Assembly: GCF_040954835.1 (NCBI RefSeq)
Contig: NC_090698.1
Coordinates: 6,942,501-7,006,500, forward strand
Reading direction: 5' to 3'
DNA from: Lepisosteus oculatus
Taxonomy: Eukaryota > Chordata > Actinopteri > Semionotiformes > Lepisosteidae
DNA length: 64,000 bases
Position 1 is the stretch's first letter, and every line of letters starts with the position of its first letter. This document shows, in pieces, positions 50,266 to 60,827 of this stretch. The notes under the pieces are model-generated. The model saw only the letters and a program-made list of their open reading frames with translations. It was not told where the DNA came from and ran no database searches. Position numbers and translations under genes: made by a program.

Positions 50266-52465
50266 TTGGGTACTTTCAATTTGACTAGACCTAAAGTAGC
50301 CATATACATATAGTAGTCAGTAGCAGATACAATACGATGATTTTTATTCATATATTTAAAAGGTATATTTTTTCACAGAAACATGAGACACTTGGCGTTA
50401 ATTGTACAAGCATGAAATACTCAGAGGAATGAATATAGTTTTTGTTGTTTGCATCTTACAAGTCCATAAAAATACTTTATTTTTCACAATTACTATATAC
50501 AAGTTCCAAACAGTGAATGTAACCTTGGAAGGCAGTCATCTGCGAACTCTTGCTGCATGTCCTGTCTCCCGTCTTGCTGTCGCCTGTTTCACTATGTCTT
50601 CTCTCAGCTCGCCTGTCTCCGCTTACTGCTTCTCTTCTCCTGTCGCCTCCCTCAGTGTCACCTCTCTTACTGTCCTCTGTCTATTCTCACCACCCCCGTC
50701 TCTCCTTCTCACTGCTCATGCGATAAGATCTCTACACACACACACACAAACTTCAAAAATGCTGCAGGATTTTCCAGCCAAAATTCCTTTGTCCACATGA
50801 GGCCTGCAGGATACCTCTTCAAGAATACATAAGGAGTTTCTGGACCCAAAATCTTACAGAAGTTTTAGAATTTCCTCGAGCTTAGTCTCACACCCCCTGC
50901 CACCCAGTGCAGTTCTCATCAGCACGGTGACTCGGCCCTGCCATACTGAGGGTGATGTTGCCTGCAAAGCTGAGGAATGCCCTGGTCGGCTACAGTCTGC
51001 CACGCCTCTGTGGAGCTCAGCTGTGCACAAGGCTGCAGCTTGGAGAATCCCTGCTGCTGAGCACAAAGCCCAGGCTGGAACTAAGCCTGACTTTAAGCCT
51101 AACGTTTCACTGTGTTGGGAGTATAATATTAAACTGTGCATTAGACTGCGTGTACATCTGTGTCTTTTATTGTCTGTGTTATCTATATACTGCGTTTGAG
51201 TTTGTCAAAAGCAACGTTACTTATATTGTTACACGCATAATGTGCTTGGCAGGATTAGCCTTAGGTTGATTGGCTCAAACTGAAAGTGCTGCTTCCAAGG
51301 GCTGCACAAAGAACCACTTGTATATTTACCCTTATTTTTACAATTTTTGACACTAAAAAGATTGGCTTGAAGCCCAATACCAAAGGAAATTCCACCTTCT
51401 TTTAATGACAAAGTAGCTTCCTCTTGGCTTCCAGCAGATTACTTTGTCCAAATTCACTGTGTACCCACTTGAGGTCCTATTACTAGTTTCTCTGCCACAA
51501 TTTATGACTTTTATTCTTATACAGAATTAAATATAGAGATAAATGTCAATTTTCAGCTTTTGCACAAGTTACATCTAAGCCCAGATTTGGAAAAGCCAGT
51601 AGTTGTTCTGATGTGGTCATTTCTTGTCTTTCCACTCACTCTCTCACGTAGTGCCACTTAAGTCTTTCACTGCATATTGCTAAAGCATTTTCTTCCAAGA
51701 TGGGTTTACACCACTTGGAAAATAAAACTGTAAACTACAACAAAATATTAAAGTTTAGGCGGCATGGCATCATAAACTAGCATTCTGAAAAAGTGGCAAA
51801 ACCGAATTGTGTCATTTTCTTATAAAGGGAAACACAGGTGTGAAGGTATGTGATGCACAATTCTAGATGATCCGGTTTCAATGCACGCTCTCTCTCTGTT
51901 GCTGATTCTTTGGCTATAAGTCCGGCTAGGATGCCCCCACCTCCAGACCAGTCTTGCTGTTTGAATGGGTAAATGTCTCCTCATCTGTTCTCTGTGGGGC
52001 CACTCTCTCGCCCACCTGTCTATCATCCAGTGATCGGCTGTGCTTCCATCTTTTCTGTTCTATAACTGGCTTAGCACATATCCTATCTGCTCTGTTAGGC
52101 TACAAAGCCAGACTGTGCATCTGAGTGGGTGGAGTCGGTTAGTTAAGCTTCTTTCAGCCGGACTGGACAGGTTTCCAGGCTGCTTTCTTCTAATTGGCTG
52201 CTGCCCCTCTTGAGGTTCTCTGAGTGGCCATCGGCAAGTGTGCTCTTCATTCTGGTCTCTGTTGGGTTGGGCTAGCGTCTTCTCCCCGGCACTGACTGGC
52301 TACATCCCGGGGTGCTGCGGGGTGAACGAAGGGGGGGTGGGCACACTGATGGCAAGAGAGAGTGGGCTTCCCTGGGGAGGCACACAGCCGGACATCCCCA
52401 CTGGTGAAGAGCCAGCTGGCGCAACACTGGAGAGGGGGAGAGGAGAGACAGAACAACCGCGCAAG
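50266..52465. other. intergenic or 3' UTR of the minus-strand PABIR-like gene
   Basis: No protein family recognised. A short (CA)n lies at 50,735-50,749. Part may be the 3' UTR of the gene above 52,466. Confidence 0.4.
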
Positions 52466-55400
52466 TTAACTTGACCGATGCACCACTGACATCACTTCAA
52501 CCTCAAAACACAGCAAGAACCTGAGCTGACTACCGTTGCTTTTGTGACGAAGGGGAGATGCTACTTTGGAACCAGCATTAGCACTCCGACACTGAGCAGC
52601 ATGTTTATATCTACCGCATGTACGGTGAACAGTGGTGTACACAATGCGTGTTTGTACAGTTTGTAAGCCCGACCTGACGGTGTACCCAGTTAGATGAGGG
52701 GGGTCGGTCACTCCTGTGACAAACAGCTTCTTGGGCGGGCCATCTGATTCCACTCCACCTGGCAGAGAGAGCAGGAAAAACATAAAGAACAATGATATCA
52801 GGGTGGTGTTTTGTAGTCGCTGCCTCAGAGCTCTTAGGGCTGGATTTAATTCTAGTCTAGGAAGACATCTCTGAGGTAGTGTGAGTGCTCTCTCCCTTGT
52901 CCTTGTGGGTTGTTGCCACATGCACTGCTTTCCTTCCACCTTCCAAAAGACATGCTAGTTGCTAGTGTGACCGTCGCGGTTCCGTGACAGGCTCGTGCCC
53001 TCCGCCACCCGTTCCGTCCTGCAGCACCTGGGGCGCGAACCCGGGTCTCCGGCGTAACGCAACGGGGAACCAGCCGGGTGAGCTAAAGGAGACCTCCCTC
53101 AGCCCAGGCAGCGGAGGTCCCTGCTACGCGCAGGGAGGGCGCTGACGTGACCGTATCCGAACTAGCCCCGCTACACTAGTGTGCACTGCCTCTTTCAAAG
53201 CAACCCTTCATGAGGGAAAGGCCATGTTTTCCGCAAAAAAGGAAGACATAAGGAAGCGAGTGCAAAGGTACCTCGACACTGCTCGTGTCACAAAATGATC
53301 CTAGTATATTGCTATCTTGAGCCGAAATATCCTACATCTCATCCAGGGTGTAATCACACTTTGTGCCCTCTGCTTCCTGGACAGACATCAGGCTCCCTGT
53401 GACTATTAGCAGGAATATCTGGCTTTACGATAATGGGCAAAGTGAAATCAGAATGGTGTATAGAGATTTTCACTTTGAATTTCACGGACTATTAAAACAA
53501 ACATGGGAGAGTGAAAGAAGGTAAGACAAAGAGAGATAGGGAGGGAGAGACAGACTGACCTTTCCTCTTAAGTGGAGTGAGGACGGGCCATCGCACTGCT
53601 GGACTGACACTCCCCCTGCTGGGTAGGACAGGGATAACAATTATCATCATTATTAAGGACCACGGTAAAGCTAATATTGAATTAACTGTCATCCAGTAAT
53701 GTGAAATACACATCTGAATGCACCCAAGACTCTGGGTTTATCAACACAGCGGCATTCAGAAAAGGTATTCTGTTCATTCCTATGTCATAGAACAGTTCTA
53801 AATACTAGCATTTAGGTAAAGATCACTTCCTCCATGGAAAATGGAACCATCCATCTCCCCTCTAAGTCCATTGAGGTCTGTGTTGCCTCAGGAGAAGGGG
53901 AGCTTTAAAACTAGAAAGAAAACCTTCAACATTTATTTGTAAGTTGCTACTTACTAGCTATCACATTAATTTTTAAAAATAAATAACTGTTCTTGGAAGA
54001 GCAAATAAGAGGCAGAACCTACTTTTTGAATCTTCTTGTTGGGCTGGGGGAGGAATTGGGTGTGATACCACTGTCAAGAGAGTGGAGGCCCTGAGAAGAG
54101 ATGGTGAATGATACCTACTGAGGTACTGACAGTGCAGGTTCCCGTTTCCTTTAGTGTAGATGTTAGTACCTACAGGTACACCTTACACTGAGACAGCTGG
54201 CTGAATTCTTTTCATACCGATGCACACACTAATACACTAACTGGTTGAAACACTTGCTGACACACTGATGGGGACTAACGGAGTGACAAACTGATCCACG
54301 AATACATTGACTGGCAGATACAGTGACATACTGACAACTGAAACACTGATTGACATAGTAAAACACCGATATAACGACTGACACTGACTCACTGTCTCAT
54401 GCACTAACAATGACACATTGAGTTACTGTCACACTGACTGGTTTCCGGTTGCTCAACTCACCAGGATCCTGTGGTCCTCCCAGGGACATTCAGGGGGTGG
54501 AGGACCAACACTGCTGGGCGAAAAAGAGAGCAGTCCTTTTGTCATCCTCACAGACAGAAAGACTGCTTGGGGAAGTCTTCCCCGGTCAGCATGTGTGTAC
54601 CTGTGTGATTATGAGCGTGTCTTAACTGATCACACTTGAGTCTGACACGATGGGCGAGTCGGTCAGTCACGGTTCAGGTCTCACCTCTGTCTGTGTATGG
54701 CTCCTCTGGGGTTCGGCTCCATACATTCGTCCTGGGACAGAGAGACACGCTGTGAGCACAGTGGGAGAGAAGACAGGGGGGAGGAGAAAGAGAAAGGAGG
54801 TAAAAGAGGAGCTGGGGTGGGAGAGGCCCATTAATTGAAACTGTCTGATAGAGGCAGTCCTGGCTGCCAAGAGATACACTTTCTCCTGCGACACAATAAG
54901 TGTGCCATAATAAACAGTTTCTTTACTAAAACATTTAATTGCCCTCCTGCATTTCCCCACGCATGAGAGAGCTGGGACAAGGACACACAGCCCCGCTAGC
55001 CACCCAGAGTGTGACCCCCTGTGCCAGCCTAAGGACCACAGAGTAACACCACCAGAGAGGGGAGGGTTAGCTATTAAAGCTCACTGATTCAGTTTACATT
55101 ACCTGTGATGAATGATATTTTTGGATTGTATTAAGTGATATTTATCAGTTATTTTACAAAGGCACACACATACACTGAGAGGCATTAAAATATAACATGC
55201 GATTGGCTCCAATACTCATGTGTCGCTCCTGCAATTGATTACGCATCTCAATTGAATCTGTTTAGTGATTAAAACATATTTACCTTTCTGTCTAAAAAAC
55301 ATATACACCAGATGCGCTATTGGATATACTGTGCAGGTACTTTAGAAACACTGCTGTTGTTACTCATGCCACTAATGCAATATGAATTGAACCCGGGAAG

Positions 55401-56398
55401 AGAAGCAGGAAAGGGGTCAGTTAGAGGAAAGCGAGAGAACGGGGGAGAAGAGACAGACGGAGGGATAAAAAGAGGGATGGAGAGGCACTGATTGTCAGAA
55501 GGATACAGGAAGCTGTGCAAGGAGTAGAGGCAAGGGTCTGAGGCAAGCAGGGTGGGCACAGCCCACAGAAAAAATAAAATAAGCTACGACAGTCCCAGTG
55601 ATTCAGGACAGACATTCTTTTTCACCTCTCTTATGTTTCTCTCCTCACTCTCTCACCTGCTTCGAGTGCTCCAGCAATCCGCAGACCAGCGGAAACGGCG
55701 AAAGGGGGAGGGCCTAGGAGGAGAAGACACGATTGGCTCACTAGGAATGTCTGGGCAGGGGGGGGTAGACAGCACGAGCAGCCTGAAAAATATTGAATCC
55801 CTGTACTAAAAGACAATAGAAGCACAGCCAAAAGACAGACTAGGAACATGCCAGACACCCTGCCAAACAAACAGCGCAGAAACACAGGTGCGCTGAGAGA
55901 CAGACAGACCAGGCCAGGCCAGTGTGTCTACGTGTAACAACCCCTGTAAAGCTACGTGGTGAGGAGACACTCAGAGACACAGATAGGAGTGCTGACAGAG
56001 AGCATGACTGACCAGTCCTGGGCAACCGAGATTGACAGACACACTGCTCCTCCGATAACGGGCCGTACTGCCAGAACTGAACACCGCCATCCCGTCACTG
56101 AGAGAAAGGGAGGAGGGAGGATGAGGAAGACAATAGAAGAAACAGGGGGATTGTCAGTGGAAGCAAAAAGGAGAGAGTATAATACTATTGAAATAATAAT
56201 ACTATTGAAAAACGTTAAAGTTACATGTTTTGTACACACTTTAATTGCACCGAAGAACATCATTCGATTGATTAAATTACCTTAAAAATTCCCTCACCTG
56301 ACGCCAGTGATCATGGGGGCGCTGTTGGACCGTCGCAGAGCCCCGCCTCCACTGCCAGCAGCTGCGCCTGCGCACTGGTCTACCTCCATCCGTTCCAT
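52466..56398 (-). CDS. FAM122/PABIR-like PP2A regulator, about 6 exons, ~209 aa
   Basis: Known family members bind PP2A-B55 and restrain it. Model on minus: 56398-56298, 55713-55657, 54513-54462, 54090-54023, 53618-53560, 52758-52466. All are GT-AG and all phases agree (630 nt with stop). Exon 1 gives MERMEVDQCAGA, a Gly-rich run, then LRRSNSAPMITGVS, the family's hallmark N-terminus. The late exons give GITPNSSPSPTRRFKN, RGSVSPAVRWPVLTPLKRKG and GGVESDGPPKKLFVTGV, which line up with the human FAM122 segment PSPT.RF..R.SQSP...P.VLGPLKRK...E...PK..F. The middle (PSPFRRFRWSADCWSTRS; SVGPPPPECPWEDHRIL) is unlike the family members I know. The last exon's end (stop at 52,466) is uncertain. A 47-bp possible extra exon is listed separately. 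A member of a related Ser-rich family remains possible. Confidence 0.6.
52790..52970 (+). mobile_element. old tRNA-derived SINE, same family as 40.0 kb
   Basis: CGCTGCCTCAGAGCTCTTAG, GGATTTAATTCTAGTC, CACATGCACTGCTTTCCTTC and ACCTTCCAAAAGACATGC follow the order seen at 39,965-40,315. It lies in the last intron of the PABIR-like gene, 30 bases from its final acceptor. Confidence 0.65.
52975..53185 (-). mobile_element. CpG-rich tRNA-derived SINE in an intron
   Basis: On minus, an A-box-like TAGCTCACCCGGCTGG at 53,086-53,071 and a B-box-like GGGTTCGCGCC at 53,043-53,033. The tRNA arms do not fold into a real tRNA (no matching D stem). High CpG for an intron suggests a younger insert than its neighbour. 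Confidence 0.55.
54190..54430. repeat. degenerate CACTGA/GACACACTG low-complexity repeat in an intron
   Basis: Words such as ACACACTGA, ATACACTAACTGG, ACATACTGACA and CACTGACTG recur with no fixed period. Confidence 0.6.
54685..54731 (-). other. possible 47-bp alternative exon of the PABIR-like gene
   Basis: Bounded by CTGTCCCAG and GTGAGA on minus. It would read TNVWSRTPEEPYTDR in frame with exon 2 but leaves phase 1, which does not fit exon 54513-54462 (needs phase 2). Skipping it restores the frame. It is either an alternative or poison exon, or a chance splice-site pair. Confidence 0.35.
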
Positions 56399-56660
56399 CC
56401 CGTCTAGATGGGCCTCCGGGCTCGACTCAAGCCCTCTCGCCGACCCTTGCGCTCCCGAACCCGGCGAGGCGCACCAACTCTAGCCCGGTGAAAGCCTGAC
56501 CCGCAGGCCTCACCTTCGACCGTCTCGGTCCAAACTGAACCGAAACCGCCGAATCAGCGGGACACTGTCCTCCTCCCTGCCCCACTATCGCATCTTCGGG
56601 GTGAGAAGCCAGACCCGTGGTTTTAGCGTAGACCGCGGCGAAGAGCGAGAGGGGGAGGGG
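56298..56660 (-). promoter_or_regulatory. CpG-rich start region of the PABIR-like gene
   Basis: High CpG density (for example CTCTCGCCGACCCTTGCGCT near 56,437) starts in coding exon 1 and runs about 260 bases upstream, then falls to AT-rich sequence after 56,680. Typical of a CpG-island promoter. No TATA box seen. Confidence 0.6.
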
Positions 56661-57387
56661 GAATGTCTGTTCTGAACAAGTATTACGTGGACCAAGTTAC
56701 CAAATTAATTCGTTTCCATTGTAAATACCTTCACCTGAAATGAGAAAGTTAACGCGAATAAAAAAATTAATTGGGCTGAGTGCCCGACTCTTTGCTGTTG
56801 TCTGTTTTACGGTAAAATACCAAAGTTAGCATGACTTACAGTATTTTCAAACTTTCCCCCGTCAGAACTGAAGTTTAAATCGCAGAAATATATTTTCTTA
56901 ATTTATTGTTTTTTAAAGGAAAAAAACAAAATTAGTGAATTTAAGGAACGACTTAATAATAATCCAAGGCTTATTTTTCCATCCGTCCTCGTCTCGCCTT
57001 TCTCTCCAATTCAGTTCAAAAGTCGCGACATATCCAAATTGTTATTAATATCACACATTTAAAATGTTTTTCATATACTCCGCAGCTAAATGTTTTCATT
57101 CCATCGGCCGAACAGGCGAAACAGCTCCTCTATGCGTTCAGCCCTGGCATTGCAGTGAGCCCGGAGATGCGAGTCGGTCGGGCTGTCAGCCTCTGGGTGT
57201 ACTGTGCTACTTTTAAACTGGATTATTGGATCAAAGTATTGAATGGTTAAACATCGTTTTATTCTAGACTTTGCATACGCAGTATTCTCAGATTAGCTGT
57301 ATTACTTCTACCAGACTTTTCATTTAGCTTTTGTTATTTATTGATATGTTAATCTTTTGTAGTGGTGTTACCCAAGTGTCCTAGACA

Positions 57388-57543
57388 GATTTCCCACTGC
57401 TCTCCTCCCCACAGAGAGATTGAGGTGTGTGGGGAGCATACTGGTGCACTATGGCTGCTGTCACATCATCTAGGTGGGGCTGCACACTGGTAGTTCTGAG
57501 TGTCCAGAAAAGAACTATATAAGTGTAAGGGGTTATTATTATA
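57388..57543 (+). mobile_element. 3' part of the 5S-type SINE
   Basis: GGGGAGCATACTGGTGCACT, GGTGGGGCTGCACACTGG, TCTGAGTGTCCAGAAAAG and TATATAAGTGTAAGG, then a short ATTATT tail. Nearly the same as 16,570-16,742, but the internal GGAGTCCCCATTACC part is deleted. Confidence 0.8.
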
Positions 57544-59184
57544 AATAGGAGTAATTATATTACAGCAGTTTTAAGTGGTATAGATTCCTCAGGTGTATAA
57601 ATTTGATTTTCCTTAAAAAAACAGTACCCACTAGGGGCATAATAACCATTTGTTTTATTATTAGGAATTTATCTGGCTGGTGCTTCTATCCAAAGCAACT
57701 TGCATTTGTACCATTTCATGCAGCTGGGCATTTACAGGCAGCAGCTGTCTGAGTGGTAAAAGAAAACGTGACCCCAATGAGAACTGGACTGCCTTCCAGC
57801 AGTGTGGAGGGGGCCCTGGGCCGATGGCTAGAGGGCTGTGGGTTCAAGTCCCAGGATCTGGCAGGGGAGATAAAATAAGACACAGGCAACTAAACAACCC
57901 AGGAGTTACCACCATACCTAAAGGCAAGACGCTTAGCAAAGCTCTGTTCAGGACACAGCTGAGCCAGCAGCCCCTGGAAACAGGCAGAGGGGAAAGCTGC
58001 ATGATCACAGTCCGTTCCCCTTTATTGGGCCTGAAACAAGCAAACCAGACTTCTGTGGGAACAACGCTATTATTCATTGGTATTCTCTGGACACACCGAT
58101 TGTTCCACCAAAATGTTATTTACTGCAAGTGACTTATTGCATTAAGGTGCCAAACAAGAACAGTAACTAGAAAAACAATTGCAAATACCTTTATGGAAAG
58201 GACAAACTATGAACTGTTATTATATTAGAAGTGTAGAAGTTAAATGTATTTAATTTAAATACTGGCCTCTGTAAAAGCTGAAAGTATGTATAATATAACA
58301 ATCTATAAACAAAGTTGTAGATTTTGCACGGAGAAATCCCACAGCCTAAGAGCACAGCCTTGACCAGCTAGGTCTTGGAATCGTGCAGCCGGCAGACTTC
58401 ACACCCTGAGAGCCGATCTGGCGCGTGACGCGCTCCCCTCCCAGCCTGCCTGGTGGTCAGTGCCAAACAGCGCAGGGGGAGGCTCCCTCCTGCACCAGCC
58501 GGCCTGCTGGCGGTTAATCATTCCTAGAATGCTAATAATAATAATAATGTGTCCCAAGGGCCTTCATGCTTCATTAGGTACCCCGTTATTAAAAAGTCAT
58601 CGGAAGGGTAGAAAGTTCACACTGGCCGCCCATTGCTCCCCTGTGACGGGACTGCTGGACTCCGCCAATGGGGCTCCAGGGATGTGGCAGAGGGCTGTGT
58701 TCTAGAACAGTGTGTTGGAAAACGGGGGCATGCTGTTCAGAGAATGAATGGGCAGTTTATACTGTGTTTGTCATTCTAATATTTTTGCCCCTGTGGTGAT
58801 TCATTCCAGCCACCTGATAGGATATGTGAGCGTCTCACCTGATATCTCTGTAGCTTTGGGAACGGTAACACCTTAAATATCTTAAACATACAATTACCTC
58901 AACTACTAAACTACTCCTTTTTCCTGGATTGGGGTATTAGTTCACACACTCGTCATAATACCTTTTAAACTCGAGAAATACTTCAGCGGAACATCCAGCT
59001 TGGTCTGGGAGATCCTGGGACAGTTTAAACAGTCAGGCAGCGAGGTTAGGAGAAACCTCTCAAAGAAAAAAATAAATACATCAAATAATTAAGGCCCGTT
59101 TTTAGATGTAGTGGAAAAAGTGAAGGACTCAGTATAGAAATCATCTCCTGGATGGGTGAGGAAATGCAGAAGGTGCATGTCATC

Positions 59185-59465
59185 AATCCATCCATCCACC
59201 TTCAAACTGCTTCATCCAATTCAGGGTCGCAGGGAGCCAAACCATAACCAGGCAACCAATGGGCACAAAGCAAGACACACTGTGCAGGGGATGCCAGTCC
59301 ATTGCAGACCAGACACACACACACTTTCACCAGGGCCAATTTTTTCAGAAGCCAATAAAACTACCAGTATGCCTTTGGACTGGGGGAGGAAACCCAGGCA
59401 CACACGGTTGAGAATATACAAACGCCACACAGACAGCGCACCAGGCAGCCATGCTTACCACTGCC
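59185..59465 (-). mobile_element. old fish SINE/retroposon copy, minus orientation
   Basis: CCATCCATCCACC at the edge, then CATCCAATTCAGGGTCGCAG, CCAATGGGCACAAAGC, GATGCCAGTCCATTGCAGAC, CTACCAGTATGCCTTTGGAC and ACAAACGCCACACAGACAGC. This is the order of a common fish interspersed repeat read in reverse. Confidence 0.7.
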
Positions 59466-59994
59466 CCACCATGCCATCTGCATGCCAGCTACATATAGGA
59501 ATAGAAATTTGTAGGCCTATTTTGCTCATGTGGATGGCTTCTTTATTGAAAGCAAACTCCATTTACAGATATAAAGTAAGAAACTGACCCAGAACTTGTT
59601 TAGTGAAAAATGACTTTGTGATTTTGCAGGTGTTTTGAATGCACTGGTAATTTTTAGCATGAATGAGCATTATACTGTAAATATAGAAAATTCGATGGTT
59701 CCAGAGCTTCATTATGCCACCTATAGAAAGCATCTTGTTATCATGTTTCATTGTCCTGCTCTTGACAGAGATCGCAGAGAAAGTGCAGAATTTAAATTTA
59801 AACTGAGGAAAATCATACCTATCCTAGGTCTCATTTAGAAAACTTTGCCTAGTTTTGGCATGTGTACAGTATGTGGCTTTGGCGCTGTGTCTTGTTGCCC
59901 TGCACTCTTGTGTTAATTAGCTAGACCCTCGTCGATGTCTGTGATGAAATTGCCAGCTCAGCACCAACGAGGGAAAACAGCCTGTTAACGACAG

Positions 59995-60195
59995 GACACA
60001 CTGACACACACTAATACACAGAGACACACACACCAGTATGCTGAAAAACCATGGTAAGACAAAGAAACTCACACATAAGCCGTGAGGCTCATACAAAGAC
60101 GTACAGCTCACATGCTAAGACAACCAATACACTCCTACACACAGGAACACATTCTCTAACCCTGATACACAGAGACACATTGACACACACTCATG
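59995..60195. repeat. CA-rich low-complexity repeat
   Basis: ACACAGAGACACA and GACACACTGACACAC-type words recur irregularly; a related short tract lies at 60,430-60,490. Confidence 0.6.
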
Positions 60196-60499
60196 TTTAA
60201 GCATCTGTACTTGTGAGGACCTCCCATTGACTTTCATTCTATTTTTCATCACAAATCCATACTCCACTGAAATGAAACTCCACATGGAGTTTTCTCAAGT
60301 AGTCTGGATTTTAAAGACGATGACATTTAGGTTCTAAAAAGACCTAAACGGTCCTCATAATAGCAATTGTTAGGGTCCCCACATGTTCAGCAAAACCTGC
60401 ACAACAATATACTGGGAAACCTAACGAACCGACACACATTATTACACAGAGACACACAACAATACACAGGGACACACGCACACATCGGCACGCCAAGGG

Positions 60500-60827
60500 A
60501 GGGAAAGAGGGCAGGGAGGGGAGACAGAAAGCAGTGGGGCAGCAGGGAGGAGGTGCTAACAGGGGAGAGAGCACGATAGACAGGCAGAGACCCGAGAGGC
60601 ACCTGCAGAGCTCCACAGAGTGGGTGGGCACAGCGAACAGCACGCTTCCCTGCAGCAGAGACGGACCTCACGATCCCAGGAGCTGCCGCAGAGATTTTTC
60701 CACTTTGGGTGGAAAGCCGTCAGGAGGACAGCGAAGGGCGAAGGCTTTGACCAACGTTGCTCATCGGCTCCGAGAGGGGGCTGCTCCCGGACCGAGAGAA
60801 CTGGGGGCAGAGGGGACTGAGAAAGAG
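60500..60827 (+). other. possible leader exon of an unidentified plus-strand gene
   Basis: A GC- and purine-rich stretch ends in an excellent donor, AAAGAG|GTGAGTGG at 60,828, and contrasts with AT-rich sequence after it. No protein family is recognised in any frame, so at most a 5' UTR exon. Confidence 0.28.

Larger units (their letters stand above)
56700..60499. other. intergenic, repeats only
   Basis: Besides the SINE pieces and CA-rich tracts listed, no coding pattern or RNA gene is visible. Confidence 0.45.

Noticed and set aside
53020-53095. A tRNA gene on minus
   Set aside because: A- and B-box-like words are present, but the D, anticodon and acceptor stems do not pair; a tRNA-derived SINE explains it.
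57770-57870. Another tRNA-like SINE head
   Set aside because: GGCTAGAGGGCTGTGGGTTC plus AAGTCCC is suggestive, but no body or tail could be joined to it.
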